Notes: generated from the sequence alone by a model not told the origin. A DNA stretch of 64,000 bases from Chloroflexales bacterium ZM16-3 (GCA_004138175.2 RYFE02000003.1:1-64000), one strand, 5' to 3'. Counted from the first letter of the stretch, positions 46,720 to 58,995 are shown. Made by a program: numbers and translations.

Positions 46720-47819
46720 AGGATATGCTCTCGCTTGACGCTGACGCGGGCGGTCAGGGCTTCGATGATCCGGTCTGGCGGAAGCACCTCGTGGGCCGCG
46801 CCGAGGTCGATCGCCGCCTTCGGCATACCGAAGATCGTACAGCTGGCCTCGTCCTGGGCGATGGTGTAGCCACCGGCGCGGCGGATCGAGCGCATACCGA
46901 TGGCACCGTCGCGGCCCATCCCGGTGAGCAGCACGCCGGTGGCCAGCGGGCCGTAGGCATCGGCCACCGACTGCATGGTGATATCGATCGCCGGGCGCTG
47001 AAGCAGCAGCGGATGTGCGCTCAGCTTCACTCGCCCGTTAGCGTCGATCAGAAGGTCGAAGCGGTCCGGGGCGACGAGCACCTTCCCCGGCTGGAGCTTG
47101 CCCCCCGCTTCGGCCAGGCTGATCGGCAGAGCTGAGTTGAGCGACATCCACTCGACCATGCCGGCGCTGAAGCCCTGGGCGATATGCTGCACGACGATCA
47201 CCGCAGCGCCGTAGCTCTGGGGCAGGCCGGTGAGGATCTGCTGCACCACACGCGGGCCGCCGGTGGACGCGCCGATCACCACCACCGGGAATGTTGAAGG
47301 CGGAATGTTGAATGTTGCATGTGGCGGCGCTGCTATCTTGTTCGGCAATGCAACATTCAACATTGATAGTTCAACATTCGGCTTCCGTCGTCCGCGCAGG
47401 TGTGTGACGACCTTCACTCGCGCCAGGAGCTTGATCTTACGGATCAGGGCGATCTGCGTTCGCGCCAGGGCCGCGCTGTCGCTTAGCAGAGGCTTCTCCA
47501 TCACATCGAGGGCACCCGCGCCGAGCATCTGGAAGGTGATGTCGACGTCGTAGCGCGAGAGCGAGGCGGTGAGCACCAGGATGGGCGTGGGCTGGTAGGC
47601 CATAATCTGGCGGGTTGTCTCGACGCCGTCCATCACCGGCATGCGCACATCGAGGGTGATCAGATTCGGTCGCAGCTCAGTGACGCGAGCCAGCGCCTCA
47701 CGCCCGTCGGCGGCCTCACCGACAACCGTCAGGTCTGGGTCGTGCTCAAGCATCGCACGGATCACCCGCCGCATCAATGCGGAGTCATCGACAATGAGAA
47801 TACGCAGCGGCTGGCCCAT
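46716..47819 (-). CDS. cheB: CheB methylesterase with repeat-encoded linker
   Basis: 367 residues. Receiver (about 1-125; IVDDSALMRRVI, TLDVRMPVMDG, MEKP), a variable linker, then the methylesterase (about 175-365) with catalytic Ser in VIGASTGG, His in VVQHIAQGF and Asp in TGMGRDGAIG. It demethylates or deamidates receptors. Linker residues about 145-178 are encoded by an inverted repeat built from GAATGTT heptamers (47286-47386). ATG 47819 is chosen, 5 bp after the upstream receiver stop. Confidence 0.93.
   Translation of the reverse strand: MGQPLRILIVDDSALMRRVIRAMLEHDPDLTVVGEAADGREALARVTELRPNLITLDVRMPVMDGVETTRQIMAYQPTPILVLTASLSRYDVDITFQMLGAGALDVMEKPLLSDSAALARTQIALIRKIKLLARVKVVTHLRGRRKPNVELSMLNVALPNKIAAPPHATFNIPPSTFPVVVIGASTGGPRVVQQILTGLPQSYGAAVIVVQHIAQGFSAGMVEWMSLNSALPISLAEAGGKLQPGKVLVAPDRFDLLIDANGRVKLSAHPLLLQRPAIDITMQSVADAYGPLATGVLLTGMGRDGAIGMRSIRRAGGYTIAQDEASCTIFGMPKAAIDLGAAHEVLPPDRIIEALTARVSVKREHIL
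47286..47386. repeat. Heptamer inverted repeat inside cheB
   Basis: GAATGTT units form a perfect 17-bp inverted repeat (47304-47320 and 47348-47364) with an outer AATGTTGAA/TTCAACATT pair. It stays in frame and encodes the inter-domain linker. Confidence 0.82.
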
Positions 47820-47823
47820 AAGG

Positions 47824-48183
47824 TCACATCTCAAGGATCATCTTCACGCGGTTCGGCAGGTTCAGCAGGTCGATATCTTTGTTCAGATAGTCGTCCACAC
47901 CGGCCTCAAACGCGGCATGCTTATCGTCGCTGGAGGTGAGCATAATGATCCGCAGATCGTCGAGGAGCGGGTTGTCGCGCAGGCGGCGGCAGACCTCGTA
48001 GCCGTCGATGCCGGGCATCTGCACATCGAGCACCATCAGATCCGGCACCTCACTGGCGATCGCATCGAGGGCGTCCTCGCCGCTGTGGGCCAGTCGCACC
48101 TGGAAGCCGAACATCTCCAGGCGGAGTTTGACAATATCGGTAACAAGCTTGCTATCGTCGACGACAAGAATTTTTCCTGGCAT
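47824..48183 (-). CDS. CheY-like response regulator
   Basis: 119 residues, single receiver. ILVVDDSKLVTDIV acidic pocket, phospho-Asp in LMVLDVQMPGIDG, switch MLTSSDD and Lys in YLNKDID. ATG 48183 follows GAGGAT. It lies between cheA and cheB in the operon, so it is the likely phosphate acceptor of this system. With no flagellar genes nearby, the output is unknown; PilG/PilH-type control of pili is one possibility. Confidence 0.9.
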   Translation of the reverse strand: MPGKILVVDDSKLVTDIVKLRLEMFGFQVRLAHSGEDALDAIASEVPDLMVLDVQMPGIDGYEVCRRLRDNPLLDDLRIIMLTSSDDKHAAFEAGVDDYLNKDIDLLNLPNRVKMILEM

Positions 48184-48344
48184 AGCATCCTCAAATGGTG
48201 CCCGGCGGGTTGCCGGGATGTGGGCTGATATGGAGCGGGATAGGGTAGCGCTACGCTGTGGCCAGTGTAGAAACTGCTTGGGAGTGCGCCAGATGATAGA
48301 TCGTGTCTGAACGCGCTGCGTCTAACCTACAATCTGTAATCGCA

Positions 48345-50576
48345 TTAGGGTTCGGGGCCAAGGAGTTGCTGGATCACTTCGAGCAGGCTGCCCTGGTTGA
48401 ACTGGCTTTTGACGATGTATGCCTGGGCACCTGCCTCTAGGCCACGGCGGCGATGATCATCGGAGGACAGGCTGGTGATCAGCACCACGGGGAGTTCGTG
48501 CAGTGCGAGCTCGCTGCGGATGCGTGCGGTAAGCTGGAAGCCATCGACCTGTGGCATCTCGACATCGCTCACGACGAGATCGTAGGCTTCCGCACGCAGT
48601 TTGTCAAGGGCATCGGCACCGTCAACTGCAGCCATCACTTCGTACCCGGCCGACTGGAGGATGCTGCGGATGAGCTCGCGGGTGGTGAAGCTGTCATCGC
48701 ACACGAGCAGGCGCGGTCGGCGGCGCGGGACTGGCGCGGCTCCTGTCGATGTCTGATGGGGGGCGCTGGCCGTCTGGATGATGGTGAGGGGGTTGAGCAG
48801 CAGCACTAGGCTGCCATCGCCAAGCTGGATGGCCCCGCTGTAGCTGCGCTGCCGGGCCAGAAGCGGCCCGAGGGGCTTCACTACCGCCTCGCGCTCATCG
48901 AGGAGTGCGTCAACCAGCAGCGCGACCACGCGCTGTGGGCTGCCAACCAGCACGGCCGGCATGCGATCTTCGTTCCTGCGGTTCTTGTCTGGCGCAACTC
49001 CGATCAGGTCGGCCATCGGTCGCACCACGATGTCTCTGCCGTCGTGGCTCACCGTCGGCTGGCCCTCGATGCTGCGCAGCCTATTCTGGTGTATCCAGAT
49101 TGTACCCTGGCAGCCGCTGGCCGGCAGGGCGAAGCTTGTCTGGCCCAGACGCACCAGCAGCACCCGCGTTGTCACCAGGGTTAGGGGCAAGGTAAGCACG
49201 ATCTGTGTGCCGTGGCTCGGCTGTGACTCGACAAGCACATGGCCGCTCAGCTCGTTGATATTCGAGCGCACCACATCAAGCCCAACCCCGCGCCCAGAGA
49301 TGTCGGTGACCATGGGCGCGGTGGAGAACCCTGGCAGGAAGATCAGGTCGAGCGCCTCGTGGTCGGGCAGGCGGGCGGCATCCTCGGCGCGGAGCAGACC
49401 CATACGCACGGCGCGGTCGCGCAGCTTCGCGGGGTCGATGCCGCGCCCATCGTCGCTGATCGTCACCCGCACTTCGCCGCCGATCGCCTCGGCGCTGATC
49501 TCGACGCTCCCGGCTTCCGGCTTTCCCCCTGCCGCACGCTCGGCCAGCGGCTCGATGCCGTGGTCCACCGCGTTGCGTACCAGGTGCAGCAGCGGGTCCT
49601 GGAGCAGTTCAAGCACCTTGCGATCCAGCTCGACCGTCTCGCCGCGCAGCTGGATCTTGACCGACTTGCCTGTGGCCTCGGCGATATCGCGCACTGTCCG
49701 GGGCAGCCCGGCGTAGATTGAGCTGATCGGGATGAGTCGGGCGGCCATCACCTCTTGCTCCAGGTCGCGCACGAGCATGTCGCTCTGGCCAATATGGCGA
49801 CCGAAGTGCTCGGCCTGGCGCTGCGTGAGACCCTGGATCTGCCCGGCGACGCCCTTAACGGCGACGATCCGCTGGTTGATCGTATGGCGCTGGGACGCCG
49901 AGAATCGCAGGCGGTTAAGCTCCTCCTCTAGCTCCTCGACCGCCCGCTCGTGCCGCCGGGCGAGCTGGCGCAGCGCGGTGAGCTGGTCGGCGTGGTTGGC
50001 GAGCACCTGCTGGCCGATCATCAGTTCGCCGGCGAGGTTGAGCATGCGGTCGAGCCGATCAACGCGCACGCGGACGGTGCGCGGGCCGACGCCGCGCGGG
50101 GCGGGGGCCTTGGGCGTGGGGAATTCCTCGGGTGTGAGGGTGACATCCGGCAGGGTCGAGACATCTTGCTGGGGTGTCTCTCCGGGAGCGGGCTGCGGTG
50201 CGCCGCCAAACAGGGCAATCACCGCGTCCACATCCACGGCGGCGGCGCGGCCCTCCACGGCGGCAGCGCTCAGCTCTAGCAGCGCGTCGCCGCCACGCAG
50301 CAGCCGACCCGCCAGGTCGCTGTCGGGGACGCGCCGACCCTGGCGCAGCTCGCCGAGGACGCTCTCGATCTCGTGGGCCAGGCGGGCCACCGCCTCGAAG
50401 CCGAGCATTCGCGCCGAGCCCTTGATCGTGTGGGCCGCGCGGAAGATCCGGTCGATCTCGGCGCGGCGCGCCTGCTCATCGGCCTGTCCCTCAATCGCCA
50501 GCAGCCCATCGCTGAGCACGCGCACGTTCTCGGCGGTCTCCTCGCGAAACTGGTTGTAGAAGGTGGAGAGATCCAT
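48345..50576 (-). CDS. cheA: Hybrid chemotaxis kinase CheA-REC
   Basis: 743 residues. HPt (about 1-110, phospho-His49 in RAAHTIKGSARMLGF), a Pro-rich linker, dimerisation helices, HATPase (HLVRNAVDHGIEPLAER, DDGRGID, GRGVGLDVVRSNI), CheW-like domain (about 460-600) and a C-terminal receiver (about 625-743; LLVCDDSFTTREL, VVSDVEMPQVDG). There is a single HPt, unlike PilL/ChpA. The fused receiver is typical of alternative systems such as Frz or Chp rather than flagellar CheA. A double hairpin precedes it, so it may have reduced read-through from mcp. Confidence 0.94.
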   Translation of the reverse strand: MDLSTFYNQFREETAENVRVLSDGLLAIEGQADEQARRAEIDRIFRAAHTIKGSARMLGFEAVARLAHEIESVLGELRQGRRVPDSDLAGRLLRGGDALLELSAAAVEGRAAAVDVDAVIALFGGAPQPAPGETPQQDVSTLPDVTLTPEEFPTPKAPAPRGVGPRTVRVRVDRLDRMLNLAGELMIGQQVLANHADQLTALRQLARRHERAVEELEEELNRLRFSASQRHTINQRIVAVKGVAGQIQGLTQRQAEHFGRHIGQSDMLVRDLEQEVMAARLIPISSIYAGLPRTVRDIAEATGKSVKIQLRGETVELDRKVLELLQDPLLHLVRNAVDHGIEPLAERAAGGKPEAGSVEISAEAIGGEVRVTISDDGRGIDPAKLRDRAVRMGLLRAEDAARLPDHEALDLIFLPGFSTAPMVTDISGRGVGLDVVRSNINELSGHVLVESQPSHGTQIVLTLPLTLVTTRVLLVRLGQTSFALPASGCQGTIWIHQNRLRSIEGQPTVSHDGRDIVVRPMADLIGVAPDKNRRNEDRMPAVLVGSPQRVVALLVDALLDEREAVVKPLGPLLARQRSYSGAIQLGDGSLVLLLNPLTIIQTASAPHQTSTGAAPVPRRRPRLLVCDDSFTTRELIRSILQSAGYEVMAAVDGADALDKLRAEAYDLVVSDVEMPQVDGFQLTARIRSELALHELPVVLITSLSSDDHRRRGLEAGAQAYIVKSQFNQGSLLEVIQQLLGPEP

Positions 50577-50586
50577 GTGTGGTGGG

Positions 50587-50613
50587 GTGTGGGGCGGCTT
50601 CGCCGCCCCACAC
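50587..50613. terminator. Hairpin 1 between mcp and cheA
   Basis: Perfect 12-bp stem (50587-50598 with 50602-50613), loop TTC. Confidence 0.65.
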
Positions 50614-50620
50614 CGTACTT

Positions 50621-50665
50621 TTTTTGGTAGGTCTGGGCGGCGAAGCCGCCCAGACCTACCAAAAA
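50621..50665. terminator. Hairpin 2 between mcp and cheA, U-flanked
   Basis: Perfect 21-bp stem (50621-50641 with 50645-50665), loop GAA, bounded by T5 and A5, so a T-run follows the GC stem on either strand. It should terminate much of the cheW-mcp transcript. Confidence 0.75.
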
Positions 50666-50683
50666 GCAGGTGGGGGCGCAGCC

Positions 50684-52165
50684 CTACTCGTCATTGACGA
50701 CGATCCCGTGGAGCCTATCGGCGATGGCGGTGAGCGTGGCGGCGGACTCGGCCATCTGGCGGGCGCCGAGGGCCGACTGGCGGGCCACCTCGGCCACCTC
50801 GCGCATCGTCTCGACCACCTGCTCGCTGGCGCTCTGCTGCTGGGCAGTGGCCAGGCCGATCTCGGCGGCCGACTGGGCGGTGCGCTCGGCCACCATCACA
50901 ATATTGTCCATCACCTGGCCGGCGCGGTGGGCAAGCTCGACGCCGCGCTCGACGGCCTTGCTGCCCTCCTCGGCGGCCAGCACCGCCGCGCTGGTGGCCT
51001 GGCGGATCTCGGCGATCACACCCTTGACCTCTTTGGCGGCGGCGAGGGTGCGGTTGGCCAGGCTCTTCACCTCGGCGGCCACCACGGCGAAGCGGCGGCC
51101 GTGCTCGCCCGCCCCGGCCGCCTCGATCGCCGCGTTGAGCGCCAGCAGATGCGTCTCGTCGGAGATGTCGTCGATCAGGTCGATGATCTCGCCGATCTGC
51201 TGCGAGCGCTCGCCCAGGCTGAGCACCCGCGTGCTCACATCCTGCACCCGCCCGCGGATGCGCTCCATCGCCTGGATGCTCTCGTCCACCGCGCCCTGCC
51301 CGCTGCTCAGGTTCTCCAAGGTCTGTTGGGCGGCCATGGCCACATGCTCGCTGGCCTGGGCGATCTGTCGCGCCGTGCTGCCTAGCTCCTCAATCGTGGT
51401 CGAGACCTGCGAGACGGCGCTGGCCTGCTCGGAGGCTCCTCCGGCCTGCTGCTGCGAGGTGACCTGCATCTCGGCGGCGGCGGCGGCCAGGTCGCTTCCT
51501 AGCTCGACCTGCTGGATACTCTTCTCCATCAGCTGCTCGGTCTTATTCATTAGCTCCTGGGCCCGCTCCTGCGACTGGGTCAGGGCGCTGTTTAGGTCGT
51601 GCCCGCTCAGCCAGGCCAGCAGGGCCAGCAGCGTGGTGGCGATGCTGAAGACCAGCAAGGTCATTCCGGCGCTTGAGGGAACCGGCGCACTGTATCTGAG
51701 CATCTGCTCGGCGGCCAGCAGCGAGGCCACGCACAGCACCGACACAATCGCGATCAGGATGCTGTCGCGGCCCCGGCCGAGCAGGCCCGCGCTGATGATC
51801 GGGATGAAGAAGCTCAGGATGAGCGGGCCGGACGGGCCGCCGAAGAGGTAGGTTCCTAGGGCGCAGCCGAGCACCATGCCGTAGAAGAGCAGCCGGCTGC
51901 CCAGCGTGGTGCGCCTGCGCTGGAGCAGCATGTAGGCCGCCCCGTAGGCACCCAGTGCGCCCACGGAGATCAGCGAGGTGATGCCCACCGCGCTGTCGCT
52001 GATCCGTGAGGCGACCCGTAGGGTGATGCCTGTGGCCCAGAAGATCGCCACCACCGCCACGCCGACGGCGATCAGCAGGCTCAGTGTGCCCAGGTTGTCT
52101 TTGAGCAGGCTGGCCTGCTCGTCGTTATTGGATGTGCCTCGCATGCGCCGCGCAATCTCTGCCAT
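50684..52165 (-). CDS. Methyl-accepting chemotaxis protein, membrane-bound
   Basis: 493 residues. An N-terminal block of about six hydrophobic helices (residues about 25-200) with little periplasmic sequence replaces the usual ligand domain and HAMP, so it probably senses within or across the membrane. The signalling domain has the hairpin tip [23 protein letters not shown] and [23 protein letters not shown] 52165 has GGGAGAG upstream. It is 42 bp after a CheW-like gene. Confidence 0.9.
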   Translation of the reverse strand: MAEIARRMRGTSNNDEQASLLKDNLGTLSLLIAVGVAVVAIFWATGITLRVASRISDSAVGITSLISVGALGAYGAAYMLLQRRRTTLGSRLLFYGMVLGCALGTYLFGGPSGPLILSFFIPIISAGLLGRGRDSILIAIVSVLCVASLLAAEQMLRYSAPVPSSAGMTLLVFSIATTLLALLAWLSGHDLNSALTQSQERAQELMNKTEQLMEKSIQQVELGSDLAAAAAEMQVTSQQQAGGASEQASAVSQVSTTIEELGSTARQIAQASEHVAMAAQQTLENLSSGQGAVDESIQAMERIRGRVQDVSTRVLSLGERSQQIGEIIDLIDDISDETHLLALNAAIEAAGAGEHGRRFAVVAAEVKSLANRTLAAAKEVKGVIAEIRQATSAAVLAAEEGSKAVERGVELAHRAGQVMDNIVMVAERTAQSAAEIGLATAQQQSASEQVVETMREVAEVARQSALGARQMAESAATLTAIADRLHGIVVNDE

Positions 52166-52207
52166 TGTCGACTCTCCCGCACAACACGCTGGCCTGGCCA
52201 GCAATAA

Positions 52208-52630
52208 TCACACCGCGCCTATCGCCACATCGGTGGCGATCCGGCGCAGATCGAGCAGCAGCAGCGGCTCGCCCTGGTAGACAACTGCGCCGAGAAACCA
52301 GGGCCGGGCCAGATGACGTGATAGCAGTGGTGCGAGGGGCTGGATCTCCAGCGGCCCCTCGCCGTCTAGGCTATCGATCCGGTCGATCATAAGAGCCACG
52401 CTGCGCCTGCGCAGAGAAACGGTGATCGCGTGGTATCGGCCTGCGATAGTTGTGGCATCGCCGCCGAGCAGCGGCCCCAGATCTCGGCAGATCAGCATCC
52501 GACCGTGCTGGTCGCTCGGCTCGCCTTTGGGGTCAAGCAGGCCGATATGATCGACCTGGGCCGGGGTGATCGCATAGCGCCGCCGCCCTGTCTCCACCCC
52601 TAAGATTGTGCTGTCGTGGCTGACGCTCAT
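52208..52630 (-). CDS. CheW-like coupling protein (divergent)
   Basis: 140 residues. The CheW beta-barrel pattern is visible in YAITPAQVDHIGLLDP, LPLL-type and VALMIDRIDSLDG and GAVVYQGEPLLLLDLRRI, but it is more divergent than its neighbour. It probably couples the receptor to CheA. Six bp separate it from the upstream CheW gene, so they are one operon. Confidence 0.8.
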   Translation of the reverse strand: MSVSHDSTILGVETGRRRYAITPAQVDHIGLLDPKGEPSDQHGRMLICRDLGPLLGGDATTIAGRYHAITVSLRRRSVALMIDRIDSLDGEGPLEIQPLAPLLSRHLARPWFLGAVVYQGEPLLLLDLRRIATDVAIGAV

Positions 52631-52636
52631 GGCGGG

Positions 52637-53089
52637 CTAGGCGCTTTCTTGGATCGCTGTGATCAGGGCTGCCAGATCGATTACGAGGAGTGGCTGCCCT
52701 TCGTGCTGGGCGATCGCGCTGAGCAGCCGCGCATGCTGCGGGTCGAGCCCCGCAGGCACCCTGGCCAGATCTGTGCTGGTCAGGTGACACAGGTCGAGTG
52801 TCGCATCGACCATCAGGGCGACGTCGACAGGCTCCTGGCGCACAATCACAAAGCGCGATGATCGATCTGGCTCGGCGGCAGGCATGCCGAGCAGCTGCCG
52901 CAGATCGACCGCCGGTAGAACGACCCCGCGCTGGCTGATGATGCCCGGCAGCAGCGGCGGTGCTCCAGGTACCGGGGTCGGCGCGCGCCAGCGCGTCACC
53001 TCGCGGATCGCTGCGCTGGGCAGCGCGTAGTACTCTGTCCCTACCCGCACGATCAGATAGTCCTCGCTTGATTGTTCGCTGGTGCGCAT
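52637..53089 (-). CDS. cheW: CheW coupling protein
   Basis: 150 residues. DYLIVRVGTEYYALPSAAIREVTRW, LLPGIISQRGVVLPAVDLRQLLG and VALMVDATLDLCHL are the CheW signature strings. ATG 53089 is used; TTG 53095 would add two residues. First gene of the chemosensory operon, running cheW-cheW2-mcp-cheA-receiver-cheB-cheR-phosphatase. Confidence 0.9.
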   Translation of the reverse strand: MRTSEQSSEDYLIVRVGTEYYALPSAAIREVTRWRAPTPVPGAPPLLPGIISQRGVVLPAVDLRQLLGMPAAEPDRSSRFVIVRQEPVDVALMVDATLDLCHLTSTDLARVPAGLDPQHARLLSAIAQHEGQPLLVIDLAALITAIQESA

Positions 53090-53438
53090 GGTCAATCTGG
53101 GATAAGCCTGTCGGCTTCATTCTGATGCGAGATATCCTAGATCGCAGCATACACCGAAAGATGGAGCAGGGTCAAGCCGGTCGGTGGTACATCAGTCGTT
53201 ATTTAGACCGTACTTTTAGCCTCCTACAAAGTGCTGGAAACTCTTCCCCACCGTAACGCTGGCATCTCGGGAGGGACTACCTGTGTGTCCAGCTTTACAA
53301 ACAGGGGCTGCCAACGTAGAATCATCTGCTGTTGTCATGATTGCGAGGAGAGTCGGCGCGTCTGCCGATGATCGCTGGTCGCCTGTCTGCCAGCACATGG
53401 CGCGCGCCCGTGTGAGTCAACTGAAAGGTCAGAGCACT
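53090..53438. other. Divergent intergenic region cheW/ino1
   Basis: About 350 bp holding the start regions of the chemosensory operon and ino1. It has an AT-richer centre (53190-53235), but I cannot pick convincing -35/-10 pairs on either strand. The open frame upstream of ino1 is not supported as coding. Confidence 0.4.
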
Positions 53439-54518
53439 GTGAGCAAGAAGATCCGTGTGGCGATTATCGGCGTGGGGAACTGTGCCTCATCCCTTGTCCA
53501 GGGCGTGCAGTACTACAAGAACGCGAGCGAGACCGACGACGTGCCTGGTCTGATGCACGTGAATCTGGGCGGCTACCATATCCGCGATATCGAGTTCTCG
53601 GCGGCCTTTGACATCGCCGACACCAAGGTCGATAAAGATCTGTCCGAGGCGATCTTCGCCCACCCAAACAACACCTACAAGTTCTGCGACGTGCCGCGTC
53701 TGGGTGTGCCTGTCTCGCGCGGCATGACCCACGACGGCATCGGCAAGTATCTGAGCACGGTCATCCACAAGTCACCCCGCTCGACCGACGACATCGTTGG
53801 CATCCTGCGCGAGACGAAGACCGATGTGGTCGTCTCGTACCTGCCGGTGGGCAGCGAGATGGCCACCAAGTGGTATGTCGAGCAGATCCTGGAGGCAGGC
53901 TGCGCCTTCATCAACTGCGTGCCCGTCTTCATCGCCAGCCAGGAGTACTGGCGCAAGCGCTTCGAGGAGAAGGGGCTGCCGATCATCGGCGACGATATTA
54001 AGAGCCAGGTGGGCGCCACGATCACGCACCGCGTGCTGACGACGCTGTTCAAGGAGCGCGGCGTGCGACTGGACCGCACCTACCAGCTCAACTTCGGCGG
54101 CAACACCGACTTCCTGAACATGCTTGAGCGCGAGCGCCTGGAGAGCAAGAAGATCAGCAAGACCAACGCTGTCACCAGCCAGTTGCCCTACGAGATGCCC
54201 GCCGACAACGTCCACGTCGGCCCGAGCGACTACGTGCCCTGGCTGGGCGATCGCAAGTGGGCCTACATCCGCATGGAGGGCACCACCTTCGGCGACGTGC
54301 CGCTGAACATTGAGCTGAAGCTGGAGGTCTGGGACTCGCCGAACTCGGCGGGCGTGGTGATCGACGCCGTGCGCTGCGCCAAGCTGGCCCTCGACCGGCG
54401 CATCTCCGGCGCCCTCTACGCGCCCAGCAGCTACTTCATGAAGACGCCGCCGAAGCAGTACACCGACTACGAGGCCCGTGATCTGACTGAGGAGTTTATT
54501 CGCGGCGACGCGAAGTAG
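53439..54518 (+). CDS. ino1: Inositol-3-phosphate synthase, actinobacterial/archaeal type
   Basis: 359 residues. Converts glucose-6-phosphate to myo-inositol-3-phosphate using NAD. The Rossmann start is [61 protein letters not shown] and the [13 protein letters not shown] string fit the short Ino1 family. GTG 53439 gives the usual N-terminus. A 20-bp hairpin separates it from a GT2 gene. Inositol may feed phosphoinositide or other inositol lipids here, which is an inference. Confidence 0.94.
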   Translation: MSKKIRVAIIGVGNCASSLVQGVQYYKNASETDDVPGLMHVNLGGYHIRDIEFSAAFDIADTKVDKDLSEAIFAHPNNTYKFCDVPRLGVPVSRGMTHDGIGKYLSTVIHKSPRSTDDIVGILRETKTDVVVSYLPVGSEMATKWYVEQILEAGCAFINCVPVFIASQEYWRKRFEEKGLPIIGDDIKSQVGATITHRVLTTLFKERGVRLDRTYQLNFGGNTDFLNMLERERLESKKISKTNAVTSQLPYEMPADNVHVGPSDYVPWLGDRKWAYIRMEGTTFGDVPLNIELKLEVWDSPNSAGVVIDAVRCAKLALDRRISGALYAPSSYFMKTPPKQYTDYEARDLTEEFIRGDAK

Positions 54519-54522
54519 ACAG

Positions 54523-54565
54523 TTTTATTGTGTGCGTGTGGCTTTGCCACACGCACACAATAAAA
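54523..54565. terminator. 20-bp perfect hairpin after ino1
   Basis: Arms 54523-54542 and 54546-54565, loop TTT, 4 bp after the ino1 stop, with TTTT/AAAA ends. Confidence 0.75.
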
Positions 54566-54591
54566 AGTCCTATGCTACAATAGCCCCCACT

Positions 54592-55653
54592 ATGAGCGAT
54601 CAGAGCAACAAGCCCCCGCTGCGGCTGATTGTCCAGATCCCCGCGCTAAACGAGAGCGAGACGATTGCGTCGGTGATCGCGGACATCCCACGGCAGATTG
54701 CCGGGGTTGGCAGCGTCGAGGTGCTGATCATCGACGATGGCAGCACTGATGACACCGTTTTGGTGGCCCTGCGCGCCGGGGCCAACCATGTGGTGCGCCA
54801 CACCTCAAACAAGGGCCTCGCCACCGCCTACCAGACCGGCATCGACACCGCGCTGCGCCTGGGCGCCGATATTATTGTCAACACCGACGCCGATAACCAG
54901 TACCCTGGCAGCGAGATCGCGCGCCTGGTTGAGCCGATCGTCTCCGGGCGGGCCGATATTGTGGTCGGCGACCGTCAGGTGCAGACGATTGAGCACTTCT
55001 CGGCGCTGAAGCGGGTGCTCCAGCACCTCGGCAGCTCGGTTGTGCGCTGGGCCTCGGAGACCGACGTGCCCGACACGGTGAGCGGCTTTCGCGCACTCTC
55101 GCGTGAGGCCGCCCTGCGCACCTTCGTCACCACCGACTTCTCATACACCGTCGAGAACCTCATCCAGGCCGGCAAGCGCCGCCTGACGATCACGGCGGTG
55201 CCCATCCGCACCAACCTGGTGGATCGGCCCTCGCGGCTGCACCGTGGCAACTGGAACTTCATCAAGCGTCAGGCCGCGATCATCGCCCGCACCTACGCCA
55301 CCTACGAGCCCCTGAAGGTGTTTAGCTACCTGGCGGCGATCTTCTTTGTGCCCGGCGCCCTGCTGCTGCTGCGCGCGGCCTATGTCTACATCGCGCGCAA
55401 CTTCGGCCTTGAGGCCGATAACCTTCAGTCGCTCCAGCTGGGGAGCCTGCTGATGGTGATGGCCCTGGTGACGTTCCTGATCGGCCTGCTGGCCGACCGA
55501 GTGGGCGGGGTGCGCCGGGTGCAAGAGGAGATCCTCTACCGGGTGCGCTCGATGCAGGTGGAGGACGACGCATGGCGGCGCGGGGTCACGCTGCGTCTCG
55601 ATCAGATCGAGCGCGATCTGCGTGAAGATCCGGTGGTTGGGCCTGAGTCCTGA
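54592..55653 (+). CDS. GT2 glycosyltransferase with membrane tail
   Basis: 353 residues. A GT-A domain (about 10-235): IVQIPALNESETIASVI, LIIDDGSTDDT, NKGLATAYQTGI, TDADNQYPGSEI (DxD-type) and the SGFRALSREA string. Two C-terminal membrane helices (about 260-320) and a short cytosolic tail follow. The layout resembles dolichol/polyprenyl-phosphate sugar synthases. It could supply polyprenyl-phosphate sugar to the GT-C enzymes at 12-14 kb; that is speculative. ATG 54592 is used, since the upstream frame runs through the ino1 hairpin. Confidence 0.88.
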   Translation: MSDQSNKPPLRLIVQIPALNESETIASVIADIPRQIAGVGSVEVLIIDDGSTDDTVLVALRAGANHVVRHTSNKGLATAYQTGIDTALRLGADIIVNTDADNQYPGSEIARLVEPIVSGRADIVVGDRQVQTIEHFSALKRVLQHLGSSVVRWASETDVPDTVSGFRALSREAALRTFVTTDFSYTVENLIQAGKRRLTITAVPIRTNLVDRPSRLHRGNWNFIKRQAAIIARTYATYEPLKVFSYLAAIFFVPGALLLLRAAYVYIARNFGLEADNLQSLQLGSLLMVMALVTFLIGLLADRVGGVRRVQEEILYRVRSMQVEDDAWRRGVTLRLDQIERDLREDPVVGPES

Positions 55654-55690
55654 CGCTGCGCGGGTGCCCTTACAATTCTTGCCAAAATGA

Positions 55691-55722
55691 AGCAGGCCGG
55701 GGAGCGAACTCCCTGGCCTGCT
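55691..55722. terminator. Hairpin between convergent GT2 and small gene
   Basis: 14-bp stem with one G-U pair (55691-55704 with 55709-55722), loop CGAA. Confidence 0.65.
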
Positions 55723-55753
55723 CATCATCGAGAGGTGCTACGCCCTGCGGCGG

Positions 55754-57050
<1,297 letters not shown>

Positions 57051-57052
<2 letters not shown>

Positions 57053-57506
57053 GACAGAGTCGCTTCACAGGCGCATTGCGCAACGACGGGTTGAGGGAGG
57101 TTGGACCCAGCAGGAGATCGCGGGGCGGCTCGCGATCTCGCGGGTGGCCGTCTCGCACGTGGAGGCGGGGCTTTCGGTTCCGAGCGAGCGTACGGTGACG
57201 CTGCTTGCGGGCATCTTCAAGTGCGAGCCGGGTGAGCTTGTGTCTGGCACCAGCTACCCTGATGCGAAGGCGGATCGGCTACCTGCGGTGGCCTGCCGAT
57301 ATACCGAGGTTGAGCTTCAGCTAGCGCTGCTTACGCGTGATCTTGATTGGTTATGCCAGATCGCTGATTCTCCAGGTTACACGACACTTGCTCGTACGCT
57401 GCGTGATCGATGGGCGCTCATCATTGATGATCTCAGCCGCTCGTATGGCGATCATCGTCAGCAGGAGTTGATCGCGCGCGCCCGTCAGCTGGTTGACAGA
57501 TTCTAG
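57051..57506 (+). CDS. XRE-family transcriptional regulator
   Basis: 151 residues. An N-terminal helix-turn-helix (about 8-60; WTQQEIAGRLAISRVAVSHVEAG) is followed by a helical C-domain of about 90 residues (ELQLALLTRDLDWLCQIA, RARQLVDRF) with no recognised ligand site. ATG 57051 is chosen since the earlier frame crosses the repeat sites. Divergent from gmd, with palindromic sites between, so it probably regulates itself and gmd. Confidence 0.85.
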
Positions 57507-57592
57507 GCAAGATTCAGAGATAAACGAGGCGCAGTGACACAGCACACCATCGGGCTGCGTCATTGCACCTCTTCGTCATCGATTGACCAGGC

Positions 57593-58729
<1,137 letters not shown>

Positions 58730-58879
58730 GGGTTCTGGCGCGCTCCTCTGCATTCGACGAGCGCCGAACGCAGGCCAAATAGAAAGTATTTTCTCATAGC
58801 CTCGTGCGCCATTGCACGTGGCACATACAGCAAGACGGGACGGGATCACAACCACTTTTAACGAAATCCTGATTTTGAT

Positions 58880-58909
58880 ATGGTAGCATAGTGGAGTTGG
58901 GGATGTCAA
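58880..58909 (-). promoter_or_regulatory. sucC promoter
   Basis: Minus strand TTGACA (58909-58904), 18-bp spacer, TACCAT (58885-58880). Confidence 0.6.
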
Positions 58910-58995
58910 ACGTTAACAGGTGTGCAAAGTGCGTGCAATTGATAAAAAAAGCCGTTAAATAACATATCGATCTGATGTTATTGCGCAACTGCATC

